From the NCBI GenBank assembly GCA_025194985.1, contig JAOANE010000004.1:1-64000 (forward strand): DNA of 64,000 nucleotides. Direction: 5' to 3'. Under the pieces are notes generated by a model, which was not told the DNA's origin, searched no databases, and saw nothing but the letters and a program-made list of their open reading frames with translations. Shown one piece after another: positions 8,693 to 16,471 of the stretch (positions are counted from its first letter, which is position 1; every line of letters begins with the position of its first letter). A program made the position numbers and the translations under genes. The DNA comes from Regnicoccus frigidus. GTDB taxonomy: Bacteria > Cyanobacteriota > Cyanobacteriia > PCC-6307 > Cyanobiaceae.

Positions 8693-8770
8693 AAAGCGGG
8701 GCCGCAGCTCCACCCCTAACGGCCCCTTCACCGGTAAAATGCGTGGCCGGCAGCTTCTGGGATCAAGACT

Positions 8771-10156
8771 TTGGCGACCCACGACATTTTCATGCCCGCC
8801 CTGAGCTCCACCATGACGGAGGGCAAGATCGTCGAGTGGCTGAAAAAGCCCGGCGATCCAGTTGCCCGCGGTGAATCCGTGCTGGTGGTCGAATCGGACA
8901 AGGCAGACATGGATGTGGAGGCCTTCCAGGAGGGATTCCTTGCCGCTGTGTTGATGCCAGCAGGAGAATCAGCTCCCGTGGGCGAAACAATCGGCCTGAT
9001 CGTCGAAACGGAGGCCGAGATCGCCGCCGCCCAGGCCAGCGCTCCTAGTTCTTCTGCCGCTGCCGTTGCGGCACCCTCCAAGCCGCCTGCAGCGGCAACG
9101 GCCCCGGTGAAACCGGCGGCTGAACCAGCTCCAGCGGCGAAGGCCCTCGTGGCTCCAGTGGCGGCGTCACCGGCAACGGCGCCGGTGGCGGAGATGTCCA
9201 ACGCCACGACAACTGCAGCCAACGGCCGGTTGGTGGCCACACCGCGGGCCAAGAAGCTGGCCAAGCAGCTCGGCGTGGCCCTGGAAAGTTTGCGCGGCAG
9301 CGGCCCCCATGGCCGCATCCAGGCCGAGGACGTGGAGCGGGCCAGCGGCCAGCCGCTGAGCGTGCCCCGGGTATCGGAAGGCAGCAGTTCCTACGCACCT
9401 GCCACCGCTGCGCTGGCAGGCAACGGAGCCTCCGCCGCAGGGGCAGCGGGCGCGGCACCTCTGGGCCAGGCCTTCGGCAGCCCCGGCGAGACCGTGGCCT
9501 TCAACACCCTGCAGCAGGCAGTCATCCGCAACATGGCGGCCAGCCTGACCGTCCCCTGCTTCCACGTCGGCTACACGATCACCACCGATCGCTTCGATGC
9601 CTTCTACAAGCAGGTGAAGGCCAAGGGGGTCACGATGACGGCCCTGTTGGCCAAGGCCGTGGCGGTTGTCCTGGCTCGCCATCCTCAGGTCAATGCGGCC
9701 TACAGCGAGGCCGGCATGGCCTATCCGGCCAGCGTCAATGTGGCGGTGGCGGTGGCCATGGATGACGGTGGCCTGCTCACGCCCGTCTTGGCCAACGCCG
9801 ACAAAACCGACCTTTATTCCCTCTCGCGCAGCTGGGCCGACCTGGTGGCCCGCTCCCGCACCAAACAGCTCAAGCCAGCCGAGTACAGCACCGGCACCTT
9901 CACCCTCTCCAACCTGGGCATGTATGGCGTCGATCGCTTTGATGCCATCCTGCCGCCGGGCACCGGCGCCATCCTGGCTGTGGCGGCTTCGCGGCCCTGC
10001 GTGGTGGCGGCCAGCGACGGCTCCATCTCGGTGAAGCGCCAGATGCAGGTGAACCTCACCGCCGACCACCGGGTCATCTATGGCACCCACGGCGCGGCCT
10101 TCCTCAAGGATCTTGCCGCCTTGATCGAAACCGACCCGGAAAGCCTGGCCCTCTGA
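8771..10156 (+). CDS. pdhC: dihydrolipoamide acetyltransferase, E2 of pyruvate dehydrogenase
   Basis: A 461-residue E2 that carries acetyl groups on lipoate and transfers them to CoA. It has one N-terminal lipoyl domain (residues about 1-75) with the lipoylated lysine in ESDKADMDVEAF. An Ala/Pro-rich hinge runs to about 150, a peripheral E1/E3-binding domain contains ATPRAKKLAKQLGV and GRIQAEDV, and a catalytic core ends with ADHRVIYGTHGA. The catalytic histidine is present, while the usual HRxxDG is HRxIYG, a variant I associate with cyanobacterial and plastid E2s. The TTG at 8771 is chosen because homologues start MATHDIFMPALSSTM and no earlier in-frame start exists nearby. No ribosome site is evident. 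queA follows two bases later. Confidence 0.93.
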   Translation: MATHDIFMPALSSTMTEGKIVEWLKKPGDPVARGESVLVVESDKADMDVEAFQEGFLAAVLMPAGESAPVGETIGLIVETEAEIAAAQASAPSSSAAAVAAPSKPPAAATAPVKPAAEPAPAAKALVAPVAASPATAPVAEMSNATTTAANGRLVATPRAKKLAKQLGVALESLRGSGPHGRIQAEDVERASGQPLSVPRVSEGSSSYAPATAALAGNGASAAGAAGAAPLGQAFGSPGETVAFNTLQQAVIRNMAASLTVPCFHVGYTITTDRFDAFYKQVKAKGVTMTALLAKAVAVVLARHPQVNAAYSEAGMAYPASVNVAVAVAMDDGGLLTPVLANADKTDLYSLSRSWADLVARSRTKQLKPAEYSTGTFTLSNLGMYGVDRFDAILPPGTGAILAVAASRPCVVAASDGSISVKRQMQVNLTADHRVIYGTHGAAFLKDLAALIETDPESLAL

Positions 10157-10157
10157 C

Positions 10158-11354
10158 GTGAGCGCAGCGCCTGAAGACGGAGATCTCCACCCCGACCTAC
10201 GACTCTCCAGCTACGACTTCGATCTGCCTGAGTCGCGCATTGCCCAGCGGCCGGTGGAGCCCCGCCACGCCTCCCGGCTCCTGGCGGTCGAGCCCGACGG
10301 CTCGGCCCGTCACCTGCAGGTCTGGGATCTGCAGGCGGAGCTGGAACCCGGCGATCTGCTGGTGGTTAACGACACCCGCGTTCTCAAGGCCCGCTTGAAA
10401 GCCCGCCGGGCCAGTGGCGGAGCTGTGGAGCTTCTTTTGCTCGATCCCCTCGGAGATGGCTGCTGGCGGGCCTTGGCCAGACCGGCCAAACGGCTCAAGG
10501 CAGGCGAGATCCTGCAACTCGAAGCCGAGAATCAACCGCCGTTGGCCGTGGAGGTCGTCGGGGTGGACGGGCCAAGCGGCGGCCGGGTGATCCGCTTTGC
10601 CAGCGAGCGCGACACGGCGGCGGCGATGGAAGGCCTGTTGCAGCGCTACGGCGAAATCCCGCTGCCGCCGTATATCCACGCACACGATCCCAGCGACGAC
10701 GAGCGCTATCAGACCCGCTACGCCAGCAGACCCGGAGCGGTGGCCGCCCCCACGGCCGGCCTCCATTTCAGCGATGCCCTGCTGAAGGCCCTCGCCGATC
10801 GGGGCGTCGAGCTGACCCGGATCACCCTGCATGTGGGCCTGGGCACCTTCCGCCCCGTCGAAGACGAAGACCTCACGGCCTTGGAGCTTCACAGTGAATG
10901 GGTGGAGGTGAGCCCCGAAGCCGTGGAGGCCGTGGCGGCCTGCCGGCGGCGGGGACGGCGGGTGATCGCGATCGGCACCACCAGCGTGCGCAGCCTCGAA
11001 GGGGTCGCAGCGCTCCATGGCGGGGTGCTGACCCCTTACCAGGGACCGGTGAACCTAGTGATCCAGCCCGGTTTCCGCTTCCAGGTGGTGGAGGGTCTGC
11101 TCACGAACTTCCACCTACCGCGCAGTTCACTGCTGCTGCTGGTGAGCGCTTTGCTCGGTCGCCAGCGCTTGCTGGATCTCTATGCCGAAGCGATCACGGC
11201 GGGCTACCGCTTCTTTTCCTATGGCGATGCGATGTGGATCGCCCCAGCCGCCGTGCGGCCGGCGGCAAGACCCGCTGCAGCAGCCAGCGAAAGCGGCTCC
11301 GCAGCGGATCAAAAAAAAGCCCCCGACGGAGCGGAGGCATCAAAACAGGGTTGA
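10158..11354 (+). CDS. queA: tRNA preQ1(34) S-adenosylmethionine ribosyltransferase-isomerase
   Basis: A 398-residue QueA, which transfers the ribosyl group of S-adenosylmethionine to preQ1 in the tRNA wobble position to make epoxyqueuosine. Recognisable blocks are LSSYDFDLPESRIAQRP, GDLLVVNDTRVLKARL, GEIPLPPYI, the core RPGAVAAPTAGLHF, THVGLGTFRPV-like LHVGLGTFRPVED, and LLTNFHLPRSSLLLLVSA. Family proteins usually end soon after YGDAMWI. Here about 40 Ala/Lys-rich residues follow, and that tail is encoded by DNA that doubles as the terminator of convergent sodB. The start is GTG 10158, one base after the pdhC stop. Confidence 0.93.
   Translation: MSAAPEDGDLHPDLRLSSYDFDLPESRIAQRPVEPRHASRLLAVEPDGSARHLQVWDLQAELEPGDLLVVNDTRVLKARLKARRASGGAVELLLLDPLGDGCWRALARPAKRLKAGEILQLEAENQPPLAVEVVGVDGPSGGRVIRFASERDTAAAMEGLLQRYGEIPLPPYIHAHDPSDDERYQTRYASRPGAVAAPTAGLHFSDALLKALADRGVELTRITLHVGLGTFRPVEDEDLTALELHSEWVEVSPEAVEAVAACRRRGRRVIAIGTTSVRSLEGVAALHGGVLTPYQGPVNLVIQPGFRFQVVEGLLTNFHLPRSSLLLLVSALLGRQRLLDLYAEAITAGYRFFSYGDAMWIAPAAVRPAARPAAAASESGSAADQKKAPDGAEASKQG
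11311..11338 (-). terminator. Rho-independent terminator of sodB, inside the queA frame
   Basis: On the minus strand the stem GCCTCCG (11338-11332) pairs with CGGGGGC (11325-11319, one G-T pair) across a 6-base loop and is followed by eight T (11318-11311). It lies about 55 bases past the sodB stop. On the + strand it has no T-run after the stem, so it is not a queA terminator. Confidence 0.85.
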
Positions 11355-11393
11355 GACGATGCTGAAGGAGCAACACCGGAATCGCTGTCTGGA

Positions 11394-11993
11394 TCAGGCG
11401 GCGGCCAGGTTGGCGGCCACGAAGTCCCAGTTGACCAGCTTGTCGAGGAAGGTGGTCATGTAATCAGGACGCCGGTTCTGGTAGTCGAGGTAGTAGGCGT
11501 GCTCCCAGACATCCATGGTGAGCAAGGCCTTCTGACCATGGGCGAGGGGAAGGTCGGCGTTGGCGGTCTTGGTGATCTTCAGGGTGCCGCCATCGAGCAC
11601 CAGCCAGGCCCAGCCGCTACCGAACTGGGTGGCACCGGCCGCCTTGAACTGGGTGGCGAATTCCTCGAAGCTGCCGAAATCGGCGGAGATCTTGTCGGCA
11701 AGGGCTCCGCTGGGAGCACCGCCGCCACCCGCTTTGATCCCTTGCCAGTAGAAGGTGTGATTCCAGACCTGGGCCGCGTTGTTGAAAATGCCTGCCTTGC
11801 CGGCGTCACCGGCGACCGCCAGGATCACCTCTTCAAGACCCTTGCCATCCAGATCGGTGCCTTCCACCATCTTGTTGAGGTTGGTGACGTAGCCGGCGTG
11901 GTGCTTGCCGTGGTGGAACTCAAGGGTTTGGCGGGAGATATGGGGCTCAAGGGCGTCGAGTTCGTAGGGAAGCGCCGGCAGCTGAAAGGTCAT
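11394..11993 (-). CDS. sodB: iron superoxide dismutase
   Basis: A 199-residue Fe/Mn-family superoxide dismutase. Metal ligands are the His in EFHHGKHHAGYV, the His in QVWNHTFYW, and the Asp and His in DVWEHAYYLDY. The glutamine in NNAAQVWNH, placed ahead of the second ligand, and the TQFGSGWAWLV context favour iron over manganese. There is no signal peptide, so it is cytosolic. A candidate extended -10 box lies about 130 bases upstream, and a strong terminator lies downstream. It converges on queA. Confidence 0.94.
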   Translation of the reverse strand: MTFQLPALPYELDALEPHISRQTLEFHHGKHHAGYVTNLNKMVEGTDLDGKGLEEVILAVAGDAGKAGIFNNAAQVWNHTFYWQGIKAGGGGAPSGALADKISADFGSFEEFATQFKAAGATQFGSGWAWLVLDGGTLKITKTANADLPLAHGQKALLTMDVWEHAYYLDYQNRRPDYMTTFLDKLVNWDFVAANLAAA

Positions 11994-12123
11994 GGGGTTC
12001 GAAGAGGAAATTCAGGGAAAGCGGCGGGGGCGTGAACGCCAGGGCCCGGGCGCCAGGATCGCGATCTGCAGGCAGGCCAGACACTGGAAAGAGGTCTGGA
12101 AACGGGTCACACCGCCCACCTCC

Positions 12124-12129
12124 ATTGTA
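12124..12129 (-). promoter_or_regulatory. candidate extended -10 box for sodB
   Basis: On the minus strand the sequence reads TGTTACAAT, that is TACAAT preceded by TGT, close to an extended -10 element. It is part of the near-palindrome ATTGTAACAATTG. No convincing -35 is seen. The spacing would leave a 5' leader of about 125 bases before the sodB ATG. Confidence 0.35.
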
Positions 12130-12172
12130 ACAATTGATTCAGGTTGATGTTGCCTGGTAGCCCCCCTAGCCG

Positions 12173-12862
12173 TTAGCGGCCGACGCCGAGGAGCTCCACT
12201 TCGAAGATCAAGGTGGCATTGGCCGGAATCACGCCGCCAGCCCCACGCTCGCCGTAGGCCAGATCCGGCGGAATCACCAGCTTGCGCTTGCCGCCCACCT
12301 TCATGCCATCAACGCCCTCATCCCAGCCCTTGATCACACGACCGGCACCGAGGGGAAAGGAGAAGGGCTGGTTACGCCCATAGCTGCTGTCAAATTCGGT
12401 GCCATCTTCCAGAGTTCCGCGATAGTTCACCGACACGGTCTGGCCGCTGCTGGCCCCATCGCCCTCGCCGACTACCAGATCGGTGATCCGCAGCCCGCTT
12501 GCCGTGATCCGTTCCTTGGCTGCCACCATCTCGCCACCAAGATTGGCCGCCTGGGCCAGGTCGTTGCTGTCACTGGACATGGTTTCAGGTGCAACGGATT
12601 CAGGAGCCATCGTGAAAAGAGTGGGGTTGGGATCGTCGGGGTCGAGTTCAAGGCGTTCAGGGGCGGTGGCCACCGCCGCTTGAGCTGCGGGTCTTACGGC
12701 AGCTGTCTGGACGGCTGCCTGGGACACCGCCTGGAGGGCGATTTGGTCAGCACCCAGCGTCGAGCTGGAAGCGTCAACGCTGCTGGGCGCCAGAATCTGG
12801 CTGAACAGGGCCACCATCAGACAGGCCACGCAGACGGTCGTACTGATCAGGATGTCGCGCAT
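12173..12862 (-). CDS. membrane-anchored or exported FKBP-type peptidyl-prolyl isomerase
   Basis: A 229-residue protein. Residues 1-31 are a signal peptide or anchor (VCVACLMVALFSQILAPSS), followed by an Ala/Glu-rich low-complexity stretch to about 110. The FKBP domain contains LVVGEGDGASSGQTVSVNYRG, DGTEFDSSYGRNQPFSFPLG, VIKGWDEGVDGMKVGGKRKL, IPPDLAYGERG and IPANATLIFEVELL. The aromatic and Asp residues of the ligand pocket (Y, F, D, W, Y, F) are all in place, so it should be active, probably in the periplasm or thylakoid lumen. It is monocistronic in appearance, with sodB ending well downstream. Confidence 0.9.
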   Translation of the reverse strand: MRDILISTTVCVACLMVALFSQILAPSSVDASSSTLGADQIALQAVSQAAVQTAAVRPAAQAAVATAPERLELDPDDPNPTLFTMAPESVAPETMSSDSNDLAQAANLGGEMVAAKERITASGLRITDLVVGEGDGASSGQTVSVNYRGTLEDGTEFDSSYGRNQPFSFPLGAGRVIKGWDEGVDGMKVGGKRKLVIPPDLAYGERGAGGVIPANATLIFEVELLGVGR

Positions 12863-12928
12863 CGCACCGGGTCAACCTCAAGGAGAATTGATTCTGCCAG
12901 TTGCCCCTCGCAGCCAGCGAGAGGTCGC

Positions 12929-13270
12929 TCAACCATCGGGGGTCTCCGACTCCCGCCTGGCTCGCAGCTGTTGCTCCAGGCGGTCGATGCGACCACGCAG
13001 CTCATCGATCTCTTTCTGGCGGGCCAAGCCCACGTCCTGGAGAAAGTGGTCGATGTTGCGCTCCATCTGACGACCGGCCTGCTTCTCCAGTTCGGGGTTA
13101 TCGCCCCGCAGCGCTCGCATCACGTCGTCGACCAAGGTGGTGGCCTGGGCGGGATCCAACTGGCCACTGCTGACCCAGCCCTGGGTCACACTGCGCAGAC
13201 GTTCTGCCACCAAGGAGCTGGTGCCAAGTCCACGGAGCAGAAGCTGTTGCAGCAGGTTGTCCCGGTCCAT
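12929..13270 (-). CDS. phasin-like conserved cyanobacterial protein
   Basis: A 113-residue, almost wholly helical protein. The N-terminal half (LLQQLLLRGLGTSSLVAERLRSVTQGWVSSGQLDP) and the middle segment (QATTLVDDVMRALRG) resemble small phasin-family or granule-associated proteins. The C-terminal third is a coiled coil (EIDELRGRIDRLEQQLRARRE). In cyanobacteria such proteins are annotated phasin-family but have no proven link to polyhydroxyalkanoate, and no PHA genes are in this window. It diverges from lnt, with 54 bases between the starts. Confidence 0.75.
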   Translation of the reverse strand: MDRDNLLQQLLLRGLGTSSLVAERLRSVTQGWVSSGQLDPAQATTLVDDVMRALRGDNPELEKQAGRQMERNIDHFLQDVGLARQKEIDELRGRIDRLEQQLRARRESETPDG

Positions 13271-13324
13271 GGCGACAGTTGGTTTGGCGGTCCTTAATCA
13301 TGGTCAACGGTTCGGCACCAAGCC

Positions 13325-14866
13325 ATGGGCGATGACCGGCAACCTGGCTGGGTGGTCTCCACACCCGTTGCGGCCCTGGCCGGGACCCTCGCTGGACTGA
13401 GCCTGGCCCCGTTGGGCTGGCCACCCCTGCTCTGGCTGGCGTTGGTGCCGCTTTGGGGGCAGTCACTGCGGGATTCCGGAGCGCGGGGCAGGAAAGGACT
13501 CGGCGCCGGCGTCTGGGCGGCGGGCCTGTGGGGGGGCACGGCTGTGCTGGCGAGCCATCGCTGGCTGTTGTGGCTGCACCCACTCGATTGGGTGGGGATC
13601 CCTTTGCCGCTCAGCCTGCCCGTGTGCCTGGCGCTCTGGCTGGGTTGCGGTCTGGCGGCGGCCATCCTGGTGGCGCTCTGGTCGGTGCTGGTGCGTTGGC
13701 TGGGGCCAAGGCGGTGGAGCACGGCTGTGCTGACGGCAGCGATCTGGGGGCTGGCAGAAGTCTGGTTATCGCGCAGCCCCCTGTTCTGGATCGGCCTGGG
13801 AACCTCCCCCCTGCCGGGAGATCGGGCCTTGGCCGGCCTGGGGGCCCTCGGTGGGGCCGCCTTGGTGGCTGCGGCCCAGCTCTTGATCGCCTGGCTGCTC
13901 TGGCGGGCCCTTGAGGCGACGGCTGCGGCGAGAGTGGCGGCAAAGGTGGGGCGACGGCGAAGCGGCAATCGGAGCTGGTGGCTTGGCTTTGCCACCCTGA
14001 CCGCGGCGTTGCATCTGCTGGGGTGGAGTCAGCTGCCCCCCGCTCGAGCCGAGCGGGGGGCTTCGGTCGAGGTTCTCGTGCTGCAGCCGGCGGTGCCGAC
14101 CCGGGAGAAGTTCGAACCGGGCCGGCAACGACGCCTGCTTGAGCAGCTGGCTGCTGCCCGCCAGCAGGCTGCCCAGGAGGGTCTGGGGCCCTTGCTGCTG
14201 CCGGAAGGGTCGCTGGTGCTGGGCCAGAACTTGCCCAGCCAGGAGCCGGTTGAGGTGCTCAGCGGCGGTTTTCGCCAGGAGGGCGAGGAACTGCGCAGCA
14301 GCGTGCTGCGTTTTGGTCCCGATCAACTGGTGGCCAGCAGCTGGATCGACAAGCACCGACTGGTTCCGCTCGGTGAGTGGGTACCGCTTGCGCGGCTCTG
14401 GCGCTGGAGCGGCCTATCGGCCGTCGGTGGAGTGGAGCCAGGCGCACGCTCACGCCTGTTGCCGCGGCCCGAGGGCGCAATTGGGGTGGCCATCTGCTAC
14501 GAGCTCTCCGATGGTCAGGCCTTGGCAGCAGCGAGCCGGAACGGTGCCGGCTGGCTGCTGGCCTCCGCCAACCTCGATCCCTATCCGCTCCTGCTCCAGG
14601 CTCAGTTCTCGGCGCTGGCTCAGTTGCGGGCGATAGAAACAGGCCGCTGGCTGGTGAGCTCCGCCAACACCGGTCCCAGCCAGGTGATCGACAGTCAGGG
14701 GAAGGTGCGGCGCCGGCTGCCTGCCGGACAGGCGGCAACCGCCCGTTTCAAGCTCGACGTACTCAGCGGCCTCACTCCCTATGCCCGCTGGCAGGAAGCC
14801 CCCCTGCTGGCGCTGGTGATCGTGGCGGCAGGGGCCGCCTACCTGCTGCCTGGCGATCGACCCTGA
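13325..14866 (+). CDS. lnt: apolipoprotein N-acyltransferase
   Basis: A 513-residue integral membrane enzyme that N-acylates the lipid-modified cysteine of lipoproteins. Six or so hydrophobic helices fill residues 1-240, with one C-terminal helix (ALVIVAAGAAYLL). Between them lies a periplasmic nitrilase-like domain with the catalytic triad: Glu in LLLPEGSLVL, Lys in WIDKHRLVPLGEWVPL, and Cys in GVAICYELSDG. It is slightly divergent from the proteobacterial enzyme in the membrane part but has all key residues. A strong hairpin after the stop serves mainly the convergent RNA-binding gene. Confidence 0.92.
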   Translation: MGDDRQPGWVVSTPVAALAGTLAGLSLAPLGWPPLLWLALVPLWGQSLRDSGARGRKGLGAGVWAAGLWGGTAVLASHRWLLWLHPLDWVGIPLPLSLPVCLALWLGCGLAAAILVALWSVLVRWLGPRRWSTAVLTAAIWGLAEVWLSRSPLFWIGLGTSPLPGDRALAGLGALGGAALVAAAQLLIAWLLWRALEATAAARVAAKVGRRRSGNRSWWLGFATLTAALHLLGWSQLPPARAERGASVEVLVLQPAVPTREKFEPGRQRRLLEQLAAARQQAAQEGLGPLLLPEGSLVLGQNLPSQEPVEVLSGGFRQEGEELRSSVLRFGPDQLVASSWIDKHRLVPLGEWVPLARLWRWSGLSAVGGVEPGARSRLLPRPEGAIGVAICYELSDGQALAAASRNGAGWLLASANLDPYPLLLQAQFSALAQLRAIETGRWLVSSANTGPSQVIDSQGKVRRRLPAGQAATARFKLDVLSGLTPYARWQEAPLLALVIVAAGAAYLLPGDRP

Positions 14867-14892
14867 GCGTTAGGCAGGCCATCTGCGGCCAT

Positions 14893-14918
14893 AAAAAAAC
14901 CCCGCCAAAGCGGGGTTT
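14893..14918. terminator. bidirectional hairpin terminator between lnt and the RNA-binding protein gene
   Basis: CCCCGC (14900-14905), loop CAAA, GCGGGG (14910-14915), flanked by seven A on the left and TTT on the right. Read on the minus strand it ends in a seven-T run, so it is strongest for the RNA-binding gene. On the + strand only three T follow, giving a weaker stop for lnt. Confidence 0.85.
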
Positions 14919-15029
14919 GAGCGGATTACGACAAGAAACAGAACCTGATTTCAGGCCAATCTATCGAGGTAAGACAAGCCTGAATTCAGAACTCGGTTCC
15001 AATGGCACCGGGGAATGTCTTGGACGAAT

Positions 15030-15368
15030 TCAGTAACGGCTGCGGCCACCGCCGCCGCCGCCGTAACCGCCACCGCCACCGCCGTAGCCGCCACCGCCGC
15101 CACGGCTGCCGCCGCCGCCGCCGCCACCACGGGGCTCAGCCTTGTTCACCCGGATCATCCTGTTCATCCATTCGACGTTCTGCAGATCGTCGATGGCCTT
15201 CTGTTCTTCGGCATCATTGGCCAGCTCGACAAAGGCGAAACCACGCTTACGGCCGGTTTCCCGGTCGAGGGGCAGGCTGCACTGGCGAACCTCTCCGTAC
15301 TGACTGAAAAGGTCACGGAGATCCTCTTGTTCGGCGTCGAACGAAAGGTTGCCTATGTAAATTGTCAT
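15030..15368 (-). CDS. glycine-rich RNA-binding protein (single RRM)
   Basis: A 112-residue protein. Residues 1-80 form one RNA recognition motif with RNP2 (IYIGNLSF) and RNP1 (RKRGFAFVEL) intact. The tail from about 84 is a run of Gly with Arg and Tyr, ending GRSRY. This is the cyanobacterial Rbp type that is often cold-induced and has been linked to mRNA localisation. ATG 15368 is chosen because RRM proteins of this type start MTIYIGNL; a longer frame to 15446 is only leader. The 167-base gap upstream is shared with the divergent PAP gene. Its 5' leader has a T-run (seven T, 15375-15381 on the minus strand) 6 bases before the start but no clear ribosome site. Confidence 0.93.
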   Translation of the reverse strand: MTIYIGNLSFDAEQEDLRDLFSQYGEVRQCSLPLDRETGRKRGFAFVELANDAEEQKAIDDLQNVEWMNRMIRVNKAEPRGGGGGGGSRGGGGGYGGGGGGYGGGGGGRSRY

Positions 15369-15535
15369 GTAACGTAAAAAAACTTGAACTGATCCGTCGA
15401 GGGCTCTAGCCCAGTTGTGAGCTAGCCAGAGGTCTATGAACCGCAATCACCCTACAACTCGCCAGCGACCTTTTGGCATTCCAGGTCTTTGAACTTGCGA
15501 TCTTCACCTGACCTTTACCATCCAGGCCCGATGCC

Positions 15536-16075
15536 ATGTCAAACCGTGATCAATTGCTGCAGGCCATGGCCACTCCAGGCCGGTGCACCGACCGGCAGAT
15601 GGAACAGCTCATCGAGGCATTAGAGCAAGAGGAACCAGCGGATCTCGCCGATAGCCGCGCTCCGCTGGCAGGGGTCTGGGAGCTGCGCTGGAGCAGCAGC
15701 AGCCTCCCTTATCTAATGGTGGCGCCCTGGCTGGAAAATCTGCAGGTGCTGCGGCCGGAGCTGGGCCGTGGCATGAATCTGTTGCGGCCGGCCGGTCCTC
15801 TCGCTGGTCTGACGGCGATCGGCGTCGAGGCAAGCCTTGAGGTGGTGGGTAACCAGCGGGTCAACGTGTCCTTCCAGAAGGGGGGCTGGCTTGGTCCACG
15901 CCTCGGTGATCAGCGCCTGCAACTGTTCCGCCGAGTGCAGCAGAGCACTCCCGCCTGGCTCGACATGACAGTGCTGGATCAGGAGCTGCGGGTTTGCCGG
16001 GGCAACGCCGGCACCCTGTTCGCCCTGAAGCGGCGCCCCGATCTCCGCAGCGAAGACTTTCTGCCTGATCTATAA
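15536..16075 (+). CDS. PAP/fibrillin family protein
   Basis: A 179-residue plastid-lipid-associated-protein (fibrillin) homologue, a lipocalin-like family of cyanobacteria and plastids thought to bind lipids or pigments at thylakoids. Family features are the N-terminal helix with RQMEQLIEALEQ, the strand LAGVWELRWSSS, the glycine-rich inner strands, and the C-terminal strand pair TPAWLDMTVLDQELRVCRGNAGTLFALKR ending in the usual R-G-N-x-G-x-LFVL-like block. There is no signal peptide. Which lipid or pathway it serves cannot be told from the sequence. Confidence 0.85.
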   Translation: MSNRDQLLQAMATPGRCTDRQMEQLIEALEQEEPADLADSRAPLAGVWELRWSSSSLPYLMVAPWLENLQVLRPELGRGMNLLRPAGPLAGLTAIGVEASLEVVGNQRVNVSFQKGGWLGPRLGDQRLQLFRRVQQSTPAWLDMTVLDQELRVCRGNAGTLFALKRRPDLRSEDFLPDL

Positions 16076-16137
16076 GCGACCCGACAGGCTCAGCCTTGGT
16101 GCTGGTCGCTTCTGGCTGTGCGTGGCACCCTGTGGCG

Positions 16138-16416
16138 ATGAGCCGGTTCCCAGACTTGCCTCCGGAGGTGGTTTTGATGGAACCGCTGCGTTTCGAAGAC
16201 GTCCTCGATGCCGTTCATGCGGTGCGTGAGCGCAAAACGGTGCTGCTCAATCTCGGTTCCATGTCTGCCGAGGAGGCCCAGCGCTCCGCGGACTTCGTGG
16301 CCGGTGGCGTCTACGCCTTGAATGGCCATCAAGAACGACTGAGCGAACTGGTTTTCCTGTTCGCTCCGTTCGGAGTGACGATCAACCGCGATGACAGTGA
16401 ATTATCTGATCCTTGA
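16138..16416 (+). CDS. short SepF-like protein
   Basis: A 92-residue protein homologous to the C-terminal SepF domain. It reads EVVLMEPLRFEDVLDAVHAVRERKTVLLNLGSMSAEEAQRSADFVAGGVYALNGHQERL, which matches the SepF core E-P-x-x-F-x-D...V-x-x-L-x-x-x-x-V-x-x-N-L...R-x-x-D-F-x-x-G. SepF tethers FtsZ to the membrane through an N-terminal amphipathic helix and linker. Both are missing here, so this copy cannot do that alone. The ATG at 16138 is preferred over 16096 because the extra residues are not SepF-like. It may be a partner or regulator of a full-length SepF encoded elsewhere. Confidence 0.78.
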   Translation: MSRFPDLPPEVVLMEPLRFEDVLDAVHAVRERKTVLLNLGSMSAEEAQRSADFVAGGVYALNGHQERLSELVFLFAPFGVTINRDDSELSDP

Positions 16417-16471
16417 GCCGTGGCTTTAAGCCTTGGCCTTATATCTTGGCCTAAATAAAGCCTGGACCGGC

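Noticed and set aside
15047..15131. Long run of GCC/ACC triplets that looks like a simple-sequence repeat.
   Set aside because: It is the coding sequence of the Gly-rich tail of the RNA-binding protein read on the other strand.
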